Positions 10,638 to 20,243 of a stretch of 64,000 nt of DNA are shown here, piece after piece. The position numbers and the translations under genes were made by a program. The stretch is from positions 1,155,809 to 1,219,808 of the forward strand of contig JAFLBH010000001.1 of the NCBI GenBank assembly GCA_017303905.1, given 5' to 3'. Under the pieces are notes generated by a model, which saw only the letters and a program-made list of their open reading frames with translations, had not been told where the DNA came from and searched no databases. Source of the stretch: Bacteroidota bacterium (GTDB taxonomy: Bacteria; Bacteroidota; Bacteroidia; B-17B0; Aurantibacillaceae). Each line of letters starts with the position of its first letter. Position 1 is the first letter of the stretch.

Positions 10638-11576
10638 ATGGAGTTAATTACCGATATCAATAAATGGAATTTCAGAGGGGATGGGATCATTACTATCGGT
10701 ACTTTCGATGGCGTTCATTTCGGACATAAACGCATTTTAACCCGATTAAATGAGCTAAAAACTGAGGAAAATCACAAGACCATCGTTTTTACATTTAATC
10801 CGCATCCTCGTAAAGTACTTTTCCCCGAACAAACAGATTTACAGATGCTTACCTCAAGGGAGGAGAAAATAAAGTTAATTGAAAATCTCGGTACTGATAT
10901 TTTAATTGAGTTCCCTTTTTCTTTGGAGTTCTCTCAAATTGAACCACTTGATTTCATTTCTGAGATTCTGGTTAAAAAACTTCATGTTAAAAAACTCGTA
11001 ATTGGTTACGACCATAAGTTTGGTAAAAATCGGGAAGGCAACCTTCAAACCTTTAAAGAACAAGCCTCTAAATACAATTACTCTGTTGAAGAAATTCCGG
11101 CTCAGGAAATTGATGATATTAATATCAGCTCCACAAAAATCCGAAAAGCTTTATTTGACGGAAATATTAAAGACGCAACTAAATATTTAGGTTATTTCTA
11201 TTCTTTGCATGGGAAAGTGGTGCAAGGAAAAAAGTTGGGACGTACCATTGGTTATCCGACAGCTAACATTCAACTATTTGATTCAGAGAAATTGATTCCT
11301 AAAACCGGAGTTTATTTAACAGAAGTAACTGTTAGAGGCGCGGATTATTACGGAATGATGAACATTGGCTATAATCCTACCACCGATTCAGATAATAAAT
11401 TGAAGTTGGAAGTAAATATTTTTAACTTTGATAGAGACATTTATGGAGAACCAATTGCGGTTAAATTATTAGAACGAATTCGCGATGAAGAAAAATTTAA
11501 CTCTATTGAAGAACTAAAAAATAAAATCAAGTCAGACGAAATTTTATGCAGGCAATTAATACAACAAATCGGTTAA
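10638..11576 (+). CDS. ribF: Bifunctional riboflavin kinase / FAD synthetase
   Basis: 312 residues making FMN and then FAD from riboflavin in the cytoplasm. The N-terminal FAD synthetase (nucleotidyltransferase) domain has 'TIGTFDGVHFGHKRIL', with the GxFDGVHxGH motif, and later 'VIGYDHKFGKNREG' and 'ISSTKIR'. The C-terminal riboflavin kinase domain starts near residue 185 with 'HGKVVQGKKLGRTIGYPTAN' and contains 'GVYLTEVTVRG' and 'NIGYNPT'. Length is normal for the family. The last 31 bases overlap the next gene, which suggests coupling with it. Confidence 0.96.
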   Translation: MELITDINKWNFRGDGIITIGTFDGVHFGHKRILTRLNELKTEENHKTIVFTFNPHPRKVLFPEQTDLQMLTSREEKIKLIENLGTDILIEFPFSLEFSQIEPLDFISEILVKKLHVKKLVIGYDHKFGKNREGNLQTFKEQASKYNYSVEEIPAQEIDDINISSTKIRKALFDGNIKDATKYLGYFYSLHGKVVQGKKLGRTIGYPTANIQLFDSEKLIPKTGVYLTEVTVRGADYYGMMNIGYNPTTDSDNKLKLEVNIFNFDRDIYGEPIAVKLLERIRDEEKFNSIEELKNKIKSDEILCRQLIQQIG

Positions 11577-12160
11577 TCTTGATTTTTGCGGTTTTGTTCT
11601 TTGCTTTTAATGGCAAGGCACAATTATTAGATTCATTAGAGTTGGCGCATGCCGATGAATGTACCAGTTTAGATTCGGCTTTAAAACATCCTGATAAAAT
11701 TATTAAGTTGGTTTTGCGTAAACAAAAACTTAAAAAGTTTCCTGAACAAATTTTCAAACTTAAAAATCTTCAATACCTTGATTTAAGTAAAAACAATATT
11801 CGTGAAATCCCGGAAGGAATAGGCGAGCTTACACAATTACAATATTTAGCTGTAAGTAAAACCGGATTAGATCGTGTTGCGCCTGAAATCGGAAAATTAA
11901 AAAACTTGAAATACATTAATCTTAATCAGAATGAATTGGTGTTGTTACCGCCACAATTTGGCGATATGGAGAAACTGGAAATTGCCGACCTATGGAGTAA
12001 TAACTTAAATGAATTGCCGGCCACCATGGGTAAACTAAGAAATTTGAAAGTCCTTGACCTGAGAAACATTTTATTTACCGACGAACAGCAGCGTTATATT
12101 CAGGAGCTCATGCCAAACACAACGGTGCATATGTCGCCTTCTTGTAAGTGTAAATGGTAA
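11546..12160 (+). CDS. Secreted leucine-rich-repeat protein
   Basis: 204 residues with a signal peptide (core 'LILIFAVLFFAF', cut after GKAQ). Residues ~50-185 hold five to six LRRs of the 'LKNLQYLDLSKNNIREIPEG' type (23-residue period), probably a small curved binding surface. It ends in 'SPSCKCKW', a Cys pair that may cap the fold. There is no T9SS domain and no lipobox, so it is probably periplasmic. It overlaps ribF by 31 bases in another frame; a TTG two bases after the ribF stop (11579) is an alternative start, but the ATG gives the fuller signal peptide. The ligand is unknown. Confidence 0.85.
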   Translation: MQAINTTNRLILIFAVLFFAFNGKAQLLDSLELAHADECTSLDSALKHPDKIIKLVLRKQKLKKFPEQIFKLKNLQYLDLSKNNIREIPEGIGELTQLQYLAVSKTGLDRVAPEIGKLKNLKYINLNQNELVLLPPQFGDMEKLEIADLWSNNLNELPATMGKLRNLKVLDLRNILFTDEQQRYIQELMPNTTVHMSPSCKCKW

Positions 12161-12190
12161 TTGCATTTCCATTAAATTTCTTTAACTTTA
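12161..12190 (+). promoter_or_regulatory. Candidate promoter of the subtilase gene
   Basis: TTG (12161-12163), 19 bases, TAACTTTA (12183-12190), one base off the -7 consensus, about 18 bases before the ATG at 12209. Confidence 0.4.
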
Positions 12191-12208
12191 ATAGATTAAA
12201 TTTTTTAC

Positions 12209-15001
12209 ATGAAAAAACTTACTACGCTTTTTTTGGGCTTTGCCTTTTCAATTACAGCTCAAACTAAATATCAGTTACCTGAAAACATTTCACCTTCAGA
12301 TTACATGTCGAACACCATTATCTTTAAGGTAAAAGGTGTTTTCAGAAATTTTTGTACGGAGACCGGTGTGAATCTTGCTTCCTTGCAAAAAAGTTTCAGC
12401 GCTATTGGCGTTACAACTAACTCAAAAAAATTTAAAGGTGAGCAAGCTCCCAGAAGTCTGTATAACAGAGATGGAATTCCAATGGCAGATTTGTCGTTAA
12501 TTTATGAATGTAAATTTTCTTCAAACGTTTCTCTTCAAAAAGCTATTAATACCTTACTTGCTTCAAACGTGTTGGAGTATGCCGAACCACATTTTATTCC
12601 AAAGCCTGCTTACAATCCTAACGATCCGCAGGCTACGGTTTCTCAGCAGTATCATATTAATCGTATTAACGCTTACAATGCATGGAATTTAAGTAAAGGG
12701 GATACCAATGTTGTGATTGGAATTACAGATACCGGAGTTGAATTAACTCACTCCGATTTGCAAACTAATATTAAATATAATTACGCCGATCTTATTGATG
12801 GCATTGATAACGATGGCGATACTTATGTAGATAATTTCAGAGGTTGGGATGTAGGTATGAACGATAATGATCCGACATGGCAAGGTAATCCGCATGGCGT
12901 GCACGTTTCAGGTATTGCTGCTGCTGCAACTGATAATTCAGTTGGTGTTGCGGGAATTGGTTTTAAGTGTAAATTTTTACCGGTGAAAATTGCGGATGGA
13001 GGCGGTAATTTAGTTTCAGCTTATGAAGGAATTAAATATGCAGCCGATCACGGATGTAAAGTTATTAATTGTTCCTGGGGTGGTGCCGGTGGCGGTCAAT
13101 ACGGTCAGGATATTTGTACTTACGCGACAATTAACAAAGACGCATTGGTAGTTGCCGCGGCAGGTAATAATGGTTTAGATCAATTGTTTTATCCGGCTGC
13201 TTATGATTATGTATTGGCCGTTGCAAATACGCAAGCAAATGACATTGTAAATCCAAGTTCTAATTATGGTTATTTTATTGATGTATGCGCGCCTGGAACA
13301 AATGTCAACGCAACCTGGACCAGTAGTGGTTATAGTGCACAAACAGGAACCTCCATGTCGTCGCCCGTTGTAGCTGGAGCAATTGCAATAGTACGTTCTT
13401 ATTTTCCGGCTTACACTGCAATGCAGGCCGGCGAGCGTTTAAAAATAACAGCGGATAACATTTACAGTTTACCGATAAATAACGGTCGTTTAAATAAATT
13501 AGGCACAGGGCGTATAAATTTATTCAGAGCATTCAACGATCCTGCTGCCCCTTCGGTTTTGTTTCAAAATATACAAGTCACCGATAATAACGATGAATTT
13601 TATATTGGAGGTGATACTTTATCGATCGGAGGATTATTTACAAATTATCTTGCGCCAACTGCCGCACTGGGCGCTACGTTAGTTTCTTTATCTGCTCAGG
13701 CAACGGCTATTAATAATACTCAGGCTTTAGGTGTAATAAATACTTTAGCATCTGTAAGTAACACATCAACGCCATACAAATTTGTTTTATCGGGTAGTTT
13801 TGCTTCCAACGCGCCTCTTACATTTAGATTGGATATGAAAGACGTAAGTTATACAGCCTCTCAGTTTTTTACCGTATATGCGAATGCCGATTATTTAAAT
13901 ATTTACATCAATGATGTGGGAACAACGGCCACCAGTAAAGGTAAAATCGGGTACAACCAGGATAATCAGGCGCAGGGATTAGGATTTATTTATCAGGGTG
14001 TAAATTTATTATGGGATGCAGGCTTGTTAATTGGCGTTGATTCTACGAAAGTATCTGATGTGGTGCGCGGAACTTCAGCAAGCAGTGACGCCGATTTTAC
14101 AGTTATGAATACAATCAGCCGAATTACAACAGGCGCAAAAAGTAATTTTGATACCTATTCTAAGTATAACGACAATGCTTCCGCTTCTCCAATCGGTGTT
14201 GAGGTAGAACAACGTAATTATGCCTGGAGTACAGCTCCAAATAAAAAATTTGTGATTTGGGAATATGTCATTAAAAACAACAGTTCTGTTACATATAACA
14301 ATTTATACACCGGTATTTGTGCCGACTGGGATATTGATGCTACAACCTTCGCGAATAACAAATCAGCGTATGATGCAACCAATAAAATGGGTTATTCCTG
14401 GTGTACTAATGCGGCCGGAAAATACGCGGGTATTAAATTACTTACTTCAACAGGAGCTCCGGTGTTTCACGCTATTGATAATATAGCAGGCGGCGGTGGC
14501 GGATATGATATTTATTCCTCAGGATATCCTACCGATGTAAAGTATAATACGTTGCGAACAAACCGTTTAACAGCAGGTGGAGCGGGGACAGGTAATGATG
14601 TAATCAATGTGATGAGCAGTGGTCCGCACGCCTTAGCGCCTGCACAAAGTGTTACAGTTGCTTTTGCTTTAATTGCCGGTGATGACTTAAGTGATTTGCA
14701 AGCAGGTGCTGTTAATGCACAAATAAAGTACAATGAAATTTTTTCCGGAATTAATGAATCGAATGAGGAAATTAATTTTGTGAAAATGTATCCGAATCCT
14801 GCTACTAACAGCTTGAATTTTGAACTGAAGGAAAATGTTGAATCATCTATCGAAGTGTATGATGCTATTGGCAGAATAGTATTGAAAGCTGTAAAGAAAA
14901 ATTCATTTACTATTAATACTTCCGATTGGAGTCGTGGAGTATATTTTGTGAAAGTAAAAAGTAATGGTGAGGTGTTTAGCTTTAAAGCGGTACTCAACTA
15001 A
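12209..15001 (+). CDS. Secreted subtilisin-family (S8) serine protease with T9SS type A sorting domain
   Basis: 930 residues. After a signal peptide (MKKLTTLFLGFAFSITAQ) comes a propeptide-like region (~25-140), then an S8 catalytic domain with an intact triad: Asp174 ('GITDTGVELTHSDL'), His229 ('GNPHGVHVSG') and Ser382 ('GTSMSSPVVAG'), with the oxyanion Asn in 'VVAAAGNNG'. A long beta-rich region follows (~450-850). The last ~75 residues are a type A sorting domain ('MYPNPATNSLNFELKEN' to 'GVYFVKVKSNGEVFSFK'). It should be exported by the T9SS and act outside the cell; substrates are unknown. Its stop interlocks with that of the convergent phosphatase gene (shared bases 14998-15001). Confidence 0.93.
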   Translation: MKKLTTLFLGFAFSITAQTKYQLPENISPSDYMSNTIIFKVKGVFRNFCTETGVNLASLQKSFSAIGVTTNSKKFKGEQAPRSLYNRDGIPMADLSLIYECKFSSNVSLQKAINTLLASNVLEYAEPHFIPKPAYNPNDPQATVSQQYHINRINAYNAWNLSKGDTNVVIGITDTGVELTHSDLQTNIKYNYADLIDGIDNDGDTYVDNFRGWDVGMNDNDPTWQGNPHGVHVSGIAAAATDNSVGVAGIGFKCKFLPVKIADGGGNLVSAYEGIKYAADHGCKVINCSWGGAGGGQYGQDICTYATINKDALVVAAAGNNGLDQLFYPAAYDYVLAVANTQANDIVNPSSNYGYFIDVCAPGTNVNATWTSSGYSAQTGTSMSSPVVAGAIAIVRSYFPAYTAMQAGERLKITADNIYSLPINNGRLNKLGTGRINLFRAFNDPAAPSVLFQNIQVTDNNDEFYIGGDTLSIGGLFTNYLAPTAALGATLVSLSAQATAINNTQALGVINTLASVSNTSTPYKFVLSGSFASNAPLTFRLDMKDVSYTASQFFTVYANADYLNIYINDVGTTATSKGKIGYNQDNQAQGLGFIYQGVNLLWDAGLLIGVDSTKVSDVVRGTSASSDADFTVMNTISRITTGAKSNFDTYSKYNDNASASPIGVEVEQRNYAWSTAPNKKFVIWEYVIKNNSSVTYNNLYTGICADWDIDATTFANNKSAYDATNKMGYSWCTNAAGKYAGIKLLTSTGAPVFHAIDNIAGGGGGYDIYSSGYPTDVKYNTLRTNRLTAGGAGTGNDVINVMSSGPHALAPAQSVTVAFALIAGDDLSDLQAGAVNAQIKYNEIFSGINESNEEINFVKMYPNPATNSLNFELKENVESSIEVYDAIGRIVLKAVKKNSFTINTSDWSRGVYFVKVKSNGEVFSFKAVLN

Positions 15002-16989
15002 ACTCTAAAGCCAAGCAAGCAGATATCATCCGTTTGTGGAAGGTTGCCTCTCCATTTTGTGTGCTGCTCCAGGAGATTTTTCTTTTGTTCATTTGTAGGC
15101 AAATCGCTTATCAGTAAAAGAAGTTGTTTGAATCGCACTTTTCCAAATCGCTTTTCAGAAGTTTGCTGTAATTGGTCGATATAACCATCGGTGGTAAAGT
15201 AAATCATATCCCCATCTTGCAGTTGAAATAAATGAGTAGTGAAATAGTAGCTGCTTTCCATCGCCGCTGTTCCGCCAATAGGTTTACGATTACCTTTATA
15301 CTCCATGAGTTCATTATTACGCACTAAATAAAAATACTGCATAGCGGAAGCGTACATAAAAGTTTTGGTTTTTATATTATAAACACCAAGTGAAATATCT
15401 AAACCATCCATAATTTCATCACCTGAATTGTATTTGTTTAAAGTGGCATGCATCGAGTCGCGAAGGTGTTCAAGTACTAATCCGGGGTCTGTAAATTTTT
15501 TTACTTCAATAGCTTGCATTAAATAGTCACTTGCTAAAATGGTAAGCAATGAACCGGATACTCCATGACCCGTGCAATCACCAACTGCCATAAAAATATT
15601 ATCCTCTAACTGATCGTACCAGTAAAAATCCCCGCCCAATGAATCCCTCTGACTAAAAATTAAAAATGATTCAGGTAACAGTTTGTTGAGGTAATCTTCA
15701 GCAGGCATCAAAGCATTTTGAATGCGTTTAGCGTAATTAATATTGTCGGAAATATCTTTATTTTTTTCCGAGATAATTTCCTTAAACATTAATTGTTCAA
15801 TAACGATGGCTGCCGATTCATTAATTTCTTTGATTAAAGCTTTTTGTTGCTCGGTGAAATTATTTGGAAGTGTTGAAAGAAGATTAACAGACGCGTAAGG
15901 CTTATCATTTATCATGATAGGCAAACTAATAATTGATTTGATACCCCGGCTTTGCCAAAGCTTATCTTCATCTGTAAGATTGTTGTCGGAATCTAAATCT
16001 TGTTTCTCAAAAATTTCACCTTTAAGATGTGGAGCAATAGTTGGCACATTAGAGGTATTAATTATTTTACTCGAAATTGACGGCGATTTATTGTCTTTGT
16101 AAATGAGGTTGCCAATTTTTTTATCTAAATCATGAACCAGAATACTTACTCTATACACATTTTTTATTTCTTGATACAACAAATCAATGATTCCATTATA
16201 TACATCAGTGAGGTTATTATATGAAATAAGTTTTGTTTTAGAAGCATTTAATATCTCCAATTGTTTAGAATAATCATTGATTAATTGTCTCTGGTCATAC
16301 TTAACAAAGAAACTGCTCAAGCTGGTGCAAATATCTTTCACCATGATAACATGATCTTCTTGGTAGGCGTTTTCCGTCTTCGAGTAAAAACCAACAAAGC
16401 CATAAGTTTTATTAGCTGTTTCAATAGGGGTAATGATGGCGCATTTATAAGCATCAACCGGTTGATGCAAGCCTTTTAAAAGTTCCGCTTCTTTTGAATG
16501 ATTATTAAAATCAATAATTGAAAAAACAATTCGTTTCAGTTGTTCGATTGAGTTTTTAGCTATAGTATTATTGGTGTTTTGAACAGACTGATCGCTCGTG
16601 TTTAATGAATAAATATGCAGGCTGGGATTGTATTTATCGAATATGTTTATGCTGAAACAATTCGTTTTGTCTGAATTGGCTCCAAGTAACAGAAGAATTT
16701 TCACATACATATTGGAAGTTTCATTAGAGGTTAAAATGATTTCCTTTACGTTGTTTATTACTTTAAGGTCGTTATTATGCTGCCTTAGCTTTTCTTCGGC
16801 TATACTTTTTTCGGATTCCGGTGCTTTTTTAGCTTTCGATGCTTTGAGTAATATCAATAAATAACAGCAGCCTGCAGTCAATGCTAAAATAACCGATAAG
16901 TAAGCCGCATCGGAAAAAAAAATCAGGTATGAAGTAAATAGAAGTAGCATCAAATCTGCTTCAAAATAAATAAAATCCAGTAAACCCAT
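14998..16989 (-). CDS. Membrane-anchored GAF / SpoIIE-type PP2C phosphatase
   Basis: 663 residues. Two membrane segments near the N-terminus ('LMLLLFTSYLIFF' and 'LSVILALTAGCCYLLILL') are followed by a coil and two GAF-like regions (~95-235 and ~245-400). A short helix ('NINYAKRIQNALMP') leads into a PP2C/SpoIIE domain (~430-663). Metal-binding acidic residues are present in 'SLGGDFYWYD', 'MAVGDCTGHGVSGSLLT', 'FTTDGYIDQ' and 'TDDICLLGF'. This domain dephosphorylates Ser/Thr, typically on an anti-anti-sigma (STAS) protein. No STAS or anti-sigma kinase gene lies beside it, so the target is unknown. The signal sensed by the GAF domains is also unknown. Confidence 0.9.
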   Translation of the reverse strand: MGLLDFIYFEADLMLLLFTSYLIFFSDAAYLSVILALTAGCCYLLILLKASKAKKAPESEKSIAEEKLRQHNNDLKVINNVKEIILTSNETSNMYVKILLLLGANSDKTNCFSINIFDKYNPSLHIYSLNTSDQSVQNTNNTIAKNSIEQLKRIVFSIIDFNNHSKEAELLKGLHQPVDAYKCAIITPIETANKTYGFVGFYSKTENAYQEDHVIMVKDICTSLSSFFVKYDQRQLINDYSKQLEILNASKTKLISYNNLTDVYNGIIDLLYQEIKNVYRVSILVHDLDKKIGNLIYKDNKSPSISSKIINTSNVPTIAPHLKGEIFEKQDLDSDNNLTDEDKLWQSRGIKSIISLPIMINDKPYASVNLLSTLPNNFTEQQKALIKEINESAAIVIEQLMFKEIISEKNKDISDNINYAKRIQNALMPAEDYLNKLLPESFLIFSQRDSLGGDFYWYDQLEDNIFMAVGDCTGHGVSGSLLTILASDYLMQAIEVKKFTDPGLVLEHLRDSMHATLNKYNSGDEIMDGLDISLGVYNIKTKTFMYASAMQYFYLVRNNELMEYKGNRKPIGGTAAMESSYYFTTHLFQLQDGDMIYFTTDGYIDQLQQTSEKRFGKVRFKQLLLLISDLPTNEQKKNLLEQHTKWRGNLPQTDDICLLGFRV

Positions 16990-17087
16990 GTATTTTTAAC
17001 AAGAGGCTTTTAATAAGTTGTTCAGGTAGTTACGAATCCTCATTGTTTTTAAACAGACCTTTAGCTAAAGTGTTAAAATTTAAATTT

Positions 17088-19289
17088 ATGCAAAACGGCC
17101 GTTATTTGCTGTCATTTTTATTTGTGATGTGTTTTACTTTTTTAGTAAAAGCACAGTCGAGCAAAGAAATTGAGGAAGAAGCCTTTTACTTTTTCAGTAA
17201 TAAGGATTACAAAAAAGCTTATGAACTGTACGATAAGCTCAGTGCCAAAAACCCTAAAGAAATTGATTATAAGTTTAAATTAGGTTATTGCTGTTTATAT
17301 TATCCCGAAAAAAAATCACGTGCGATTGAAATTTTTGAGGACATGAAGAAGACAGGTAAGATAAAGGATTTAAAAGACATTGATTATTATCTGGGTAAGG
17401 CTTACCATGTAAATTATCGTTTTCAGGACGCCATTAAAACGTTAGAGACTTATATTTCTTCGGTTGGCTCAAAAGCAAAAGAAGACGATAAATTTTTTAT
17501 TGAGGATGCGAAGAATGTGATTAAAAACTGCAATAACGGTATTGAGTTAATCGATAAAAAGATTCAAGCCGAAATCATTAATATCGGCCCTCCAATTAAT
17601 ACTGATGAAGTAGAAGGTGTTCCGGTAATTACTGCCGATGAGTCAATGATGATTTTTACCTACGCAGGAAGCAAAAGTATGGGGGGTAAATTAAATGAAG
17701 AGTTGAAACCGGATCCAAATGGGGAATACCGTGAAGATGTATTTATGAGTGTTAAAACCAACGACTCTTTATGGAGCGAACCAACACCTGTAACTTCGGT
17801 TAATACCAATGGAAATGACGCGGCCATCGCAATCTCTCCAGACGGAACAAAACTCTTCTCGTTTGCGAGTAATAACGACTTGGGTGATTTGTATATGAGT
17901 GTATTGAACGGTACAGAATGGTCGAAGCCTGAAAAACTAAATAAAAACATTAACTCTGAAGCATGGGAAGGAAGTTGTTCCATGTCGGCGGATGAGCGTT
18001 TCTTGTATTTTGCTTCTGAACGTAAAGGCGGCTTAGGTGGAAGAGATATTTATGTGTCTCAAAAGGTGAATGGTGATTGGGGACCGGCAGTAAATATGGG
18101 ACCAAAAATCAATACACCAAATGATGAAGACGCACCGTTTATCCACCCGGATGGTATTACTTTATTTTTCAGTTCAAAGGGTCACAGCAGTATTGGTGGT
18201 TACGACATTATGTTTTCTGTGCAGAAGGATGGCGAATGGTTAGAGCCACGTAACATGGGTATTCCACTCAATACAACAGAAGATGATCGCTATTATGTAA
18301 TCAATGCAAAGGGAGATAAAGGTTTTTTCTCTTCTGATAGAGGAGGAGCAGGAGGTAAAGGGAAACAAGATATTTATATGGTAACGCCGGGTATTTTAGG
18401 TGAGAAGCCTATTATTGCCATGTTAAAGGGAACTGTTTACGGTAATGATAAACCAATTCAGGGAACAATTTCTGTTATCCGCTTAAACGTAGGTGAAAAA
18501 TTAAGTGAAGAAGAAAAGGCAGCCATGCAGGCTCAGGGAATAACGCCGGCAGGCAATGTAAATATTGGCGATTATTTATCTAATTCCAGTTCCGGAAAGT
18601 ACCTTGTTGCTTTAAGTCCGGGTTCTGTTTATAAAATTAAAGCATCCGCTCCAGGGTACGAGTCGGCTGTAGAGGAGTTGGATATTGAGAATTTGGAGAA
18701 GTTCTTAGAAGTCCGCAAAGACTTTTATTTATATTCTGAAGGTACAAATACCGCTTCGCCAAACGCGTCAACAGCTACTGCCGTAGCGAACACGACTACA
18801 AGTACTACAGCAATAACTTCTGTCAATAATCCTACAACTACAACCACCACCACTCAGACAGATGTAACTACAACTGAAAATCCTTCTAAAGAACCTTGTA
18901 ATCCAGGTGCACCACTTCCTGATTTTACGCCATTAAAGGGAAAATCATTGAACGATCCTGCAGTGTATAAACAATTACTGAGTATTGCCGGAAATCATTG
19001 TGCCGGCAGTATGATATTTAAAGTACAAATCGCTGCCTATCGTCACCCTGAGAATTATAAATATGAGCATTTAAAACAATACGGTAAACCGGAAGTAGTG
19101 AATTATCCTGATGGTATTACTCGCTTTACCCAATTAGAATTTAAAACAATTAAGGAAGCGGAGGTACAACGACAGAAAGCGATTTCTAAAGGACAAAAAG
19201 ACGCATGGATTGTTGGCTTCGTGGATGGGAAGCGTTACACGCTTGAAGAATTAATTGCTCTCGACTTCTTAGGTAAATCGGTGAATTAA
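17088..19289 (+). CDS. TPR - PD40 propeller - SPOR-like envelope protein, related to PorE
   Basis: 733 residues. The signal peptide is followed by TPR-like helices (~20-160), a beta-propeller of PD40/WD40-like repeats (~190-450; 'ISPDGTKLFSFASN', 'MSADERFLYFASERKGGLGG', 'IHPDGITLFFSSKGHSSIGG'), a small carboxypeptidase-regulatory-like domain (~460-560), a Thr/Ser-rich linker (~570-620) and a C-terminal SPOR-like domain ('MIFKVQIAAYRHPENYKYE' to 'AWIVGFVDGKRYTLEEL'). PorE of the T9SS has TPR, propeller and regulatory domains in this order but ends in an OmpA domain; here a SPOR-like domain, which also binds peptidoglycan, takes that place. The frame opens at a TTG (17043); ATG 17088 starts the signal peptide and is preferred. 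Linkage to the T9SS is inference. Confidence 0.85.
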   Translation: MQNGRYLLSFLFVMCFTFLVKAQSSKEIEEEAFYFFSNKDYKKAYELYDKLSAKNPKEIDYKFKLGYCCLYYPEKKSRAIEIFEDMKKTGKIKDLKDIDYYLGKAYHVNYRFQDAIKTLETYISSVGSKAKEDDKFFIEDAKNVIKNCNNGIELIDKKIQAEIINIGPPINTDEVEGVPVITADESMMIFTYAGSKSMGGKLNEELKPDPNGEYREDVFMSVKTNDSLWSEPTPVTSVNTNGNDAAIAISPDGTKLFSFASNNDLGDLYMSVLNGTEWSKPEKLNKNINSEAWEGSCSMSADERFLYFASERKGGLGGRDIYVSQKVNGDWGPAVNMGPKINTPNDEDAPFIHPDGITLFFSSKGHSSIGGYDIMFSVQKDGEWLEPRNMGIPLNTTEDDRYYVINAKGDKGFFSSDRGGAGGKGKQDIYMVTPGILGEKPIIAMLKGTVYGNDKPIQGTISVIRLNVGEKLSEEEKAAMQAQGITPAGNVNIGDYLSNSSSGKYLVALSPGSVYKIKASAPGYESAVEELDIENLEKFLEVRKDFYLYSEGTNTASPNASTATAVANTTTSTTAITSVNNPTTTTTTTQTDVTTTENPSKEPCNPGAPLPDFTPLKGKSLNDPAVYKQLLSIAGNHCAGSMIFKVQIAAYRHPENYKYEHLKQYGKPEVVNYPDGITRFTQLEFKTIKEAEVQRQKAISKGQKDAWIVGFVDGKRYTLEELIALDFLGKSVN

Positions 19290-19311
19290 GAAATCGAATC
19301 AGTGGAATAAA

Positions 19312-19340
19312 AAAGGGTGAACATTTGTTCACCCTTTCCT
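19312..19340. terminator. Bidirectional terminator between convergent genes
   Basis: Perfect 12-bp inverted repeat AAAGGGTGAACA (19312-19323), TT, TGTTCACCCTTT (19326-19337), with A on the left and T on the right. It serves both the PorE-like gene and the cupredoxin gene. It is the only convergent junction in the window that has an intergenic terminator. Confidence 0.88.
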
Positions 19341-19356
19341 TTTGGAGCTATTGCAG

Positions 19357-19980
19357 TTATTCTACAATAATTAGTTTTCTGCTGGTTTTTTGATTTCCGG
19401 CTGAGATTTCAATAAAGTAGTTACCCGAATTTAAATAGTGAGGAATATGGTAAGTAATAACATTGGTTCCGTTAACAGCTTCAAAATTCGATTGAATGTT
19501 TTCGATTTTTCTTCCTGTAATATCAAACAAAACTGCATTCATTAAATTGTTTCCAATTGAACTGAAAGTAATTTGCACTTTGTTTGCAGCGGGATTAGGA
19601 AACACACTAACGTTATTAAAAGTAATTTTTTGTTCATTAACACCAACACTGTTTACAACAATTTGACCTTTCATTCCCATAGTAACGTGAGCAGTACACA
19701 CATAATACATGGTGTTGTTAGAAGTAACCGTGAAGGTATGATTGGCAGTTTTAACGCCAAAACCGGTAGATAGAGTGGCAGTACCATTTGCATTCCAGGT
19801 GGTTTGATCAACTTCCGCTAAAGGGTGACCGCCGGAAGCTTGTATTGTAACAACATCACCAATATTTACGGTTAATGTTGCCGGTGAATAAGAGAAGCCC
19901 GAGATAGTCACTGTGTAAGAAGCTGCTTTTGTTACAAAGGCAACGGAGAGCAATAAAAACAGAGAGTAGATTTTTTTCAT
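19357..19980 (-). CDS. Secreted cupredoxin (plastocyanin-like) with T9SS type A sorting domain
   Basis: 207 residues. After the signal peptide (MKKIYSLFLLLSVAFVTKA) a type 1 copper domain covers ~20-110: 'FSYSPATLTVNIGDVVT', a His ligand in 'SGGHPLAEV', and the Cys-His-Met ligand loop 'YYVCTAHVTMGMKGQIVV'. All four usual copper ligands appear to be present. Residues ~125-207 are a type A sorting domain ('VSVFPNPAANKVQITF' to 'TSRKLIIVE'). The protein should carry one copper and end up outside the outer membrane. The role is probably electron transfer or copper binding at the surface; the redox partner is unknown. Confidence 0.92.
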   Translation of the reverse strand: MKKIYSLFLLLSVAFVTKAASYTVTISGFSYSPATLTVNIGDVVTIQASGGHPLAEVDQTTWNANGTATLSTGFGVKTANHTFTVTSNNTMYYVCTAHVTMGMKGQIVVNSVGVNEQKITFNNVSVFPNPAANKVQITFSSIGNNLMNAVLFDITGRKIENIQSNFEAVNGTNVITYHIPHYLNSGNYFIEISAGNQKTSRKLIIVE

Positions 19981-20003
19981 AATATATGTTTTATAGGTTT
20001 AAT

Positions 20004-20035
20004 CAAAAGTAAGTCATTTTTTTGTGAAAAATCAA
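20004..20035 (-). promoter_or_regulatory. Candidate promoter of the cupredoxin gene
   Basis: On the minus strand TTG (20035-20033), 21 bases, TACTTTTG (20011-20004), a perfect -7 match, 23 bases before the ATG. Confidence 0.55.
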
Positions 20036-20213
20036 GACTATTAATGAGAATTTTTAAAGCCAAACCAAGCTTTGTATGCAGAAAGCTTAAGCACGCAATT
20101 AATTTAGTGTTAAACACAGATTGCAACCCTAATTTACTTAACAAATTAGTTTCAGATAACGGATAGAATGGTTATTTATTAAACGAAAGAAGTGTTTCTG
20201 AAAGATTATCATA

Positions 20214-20243
20214 AAAAAATCCCCTCCTTGGAGGGGATTTTTT
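20214..20243 (-). terminator. Strong terminator overlapping the stop codon of the PUR-domain gene
   Basis: A 14-bp stem (AAAAAATCCCCTCC 20214-20227, TT, GGAGGGGATTTTTT 20230-20243) begins inside the TAA stop (20244-20242). It is A/T-flanked on both sides. Confidence 0.88.

Noticed and set aside
14512..14997. 161-codon open frame antisense to the subtilase C-terminus
   Set aside because: It covers the conserved sorting domain on the other strand and its translation resembles nothing; a shadow frame.
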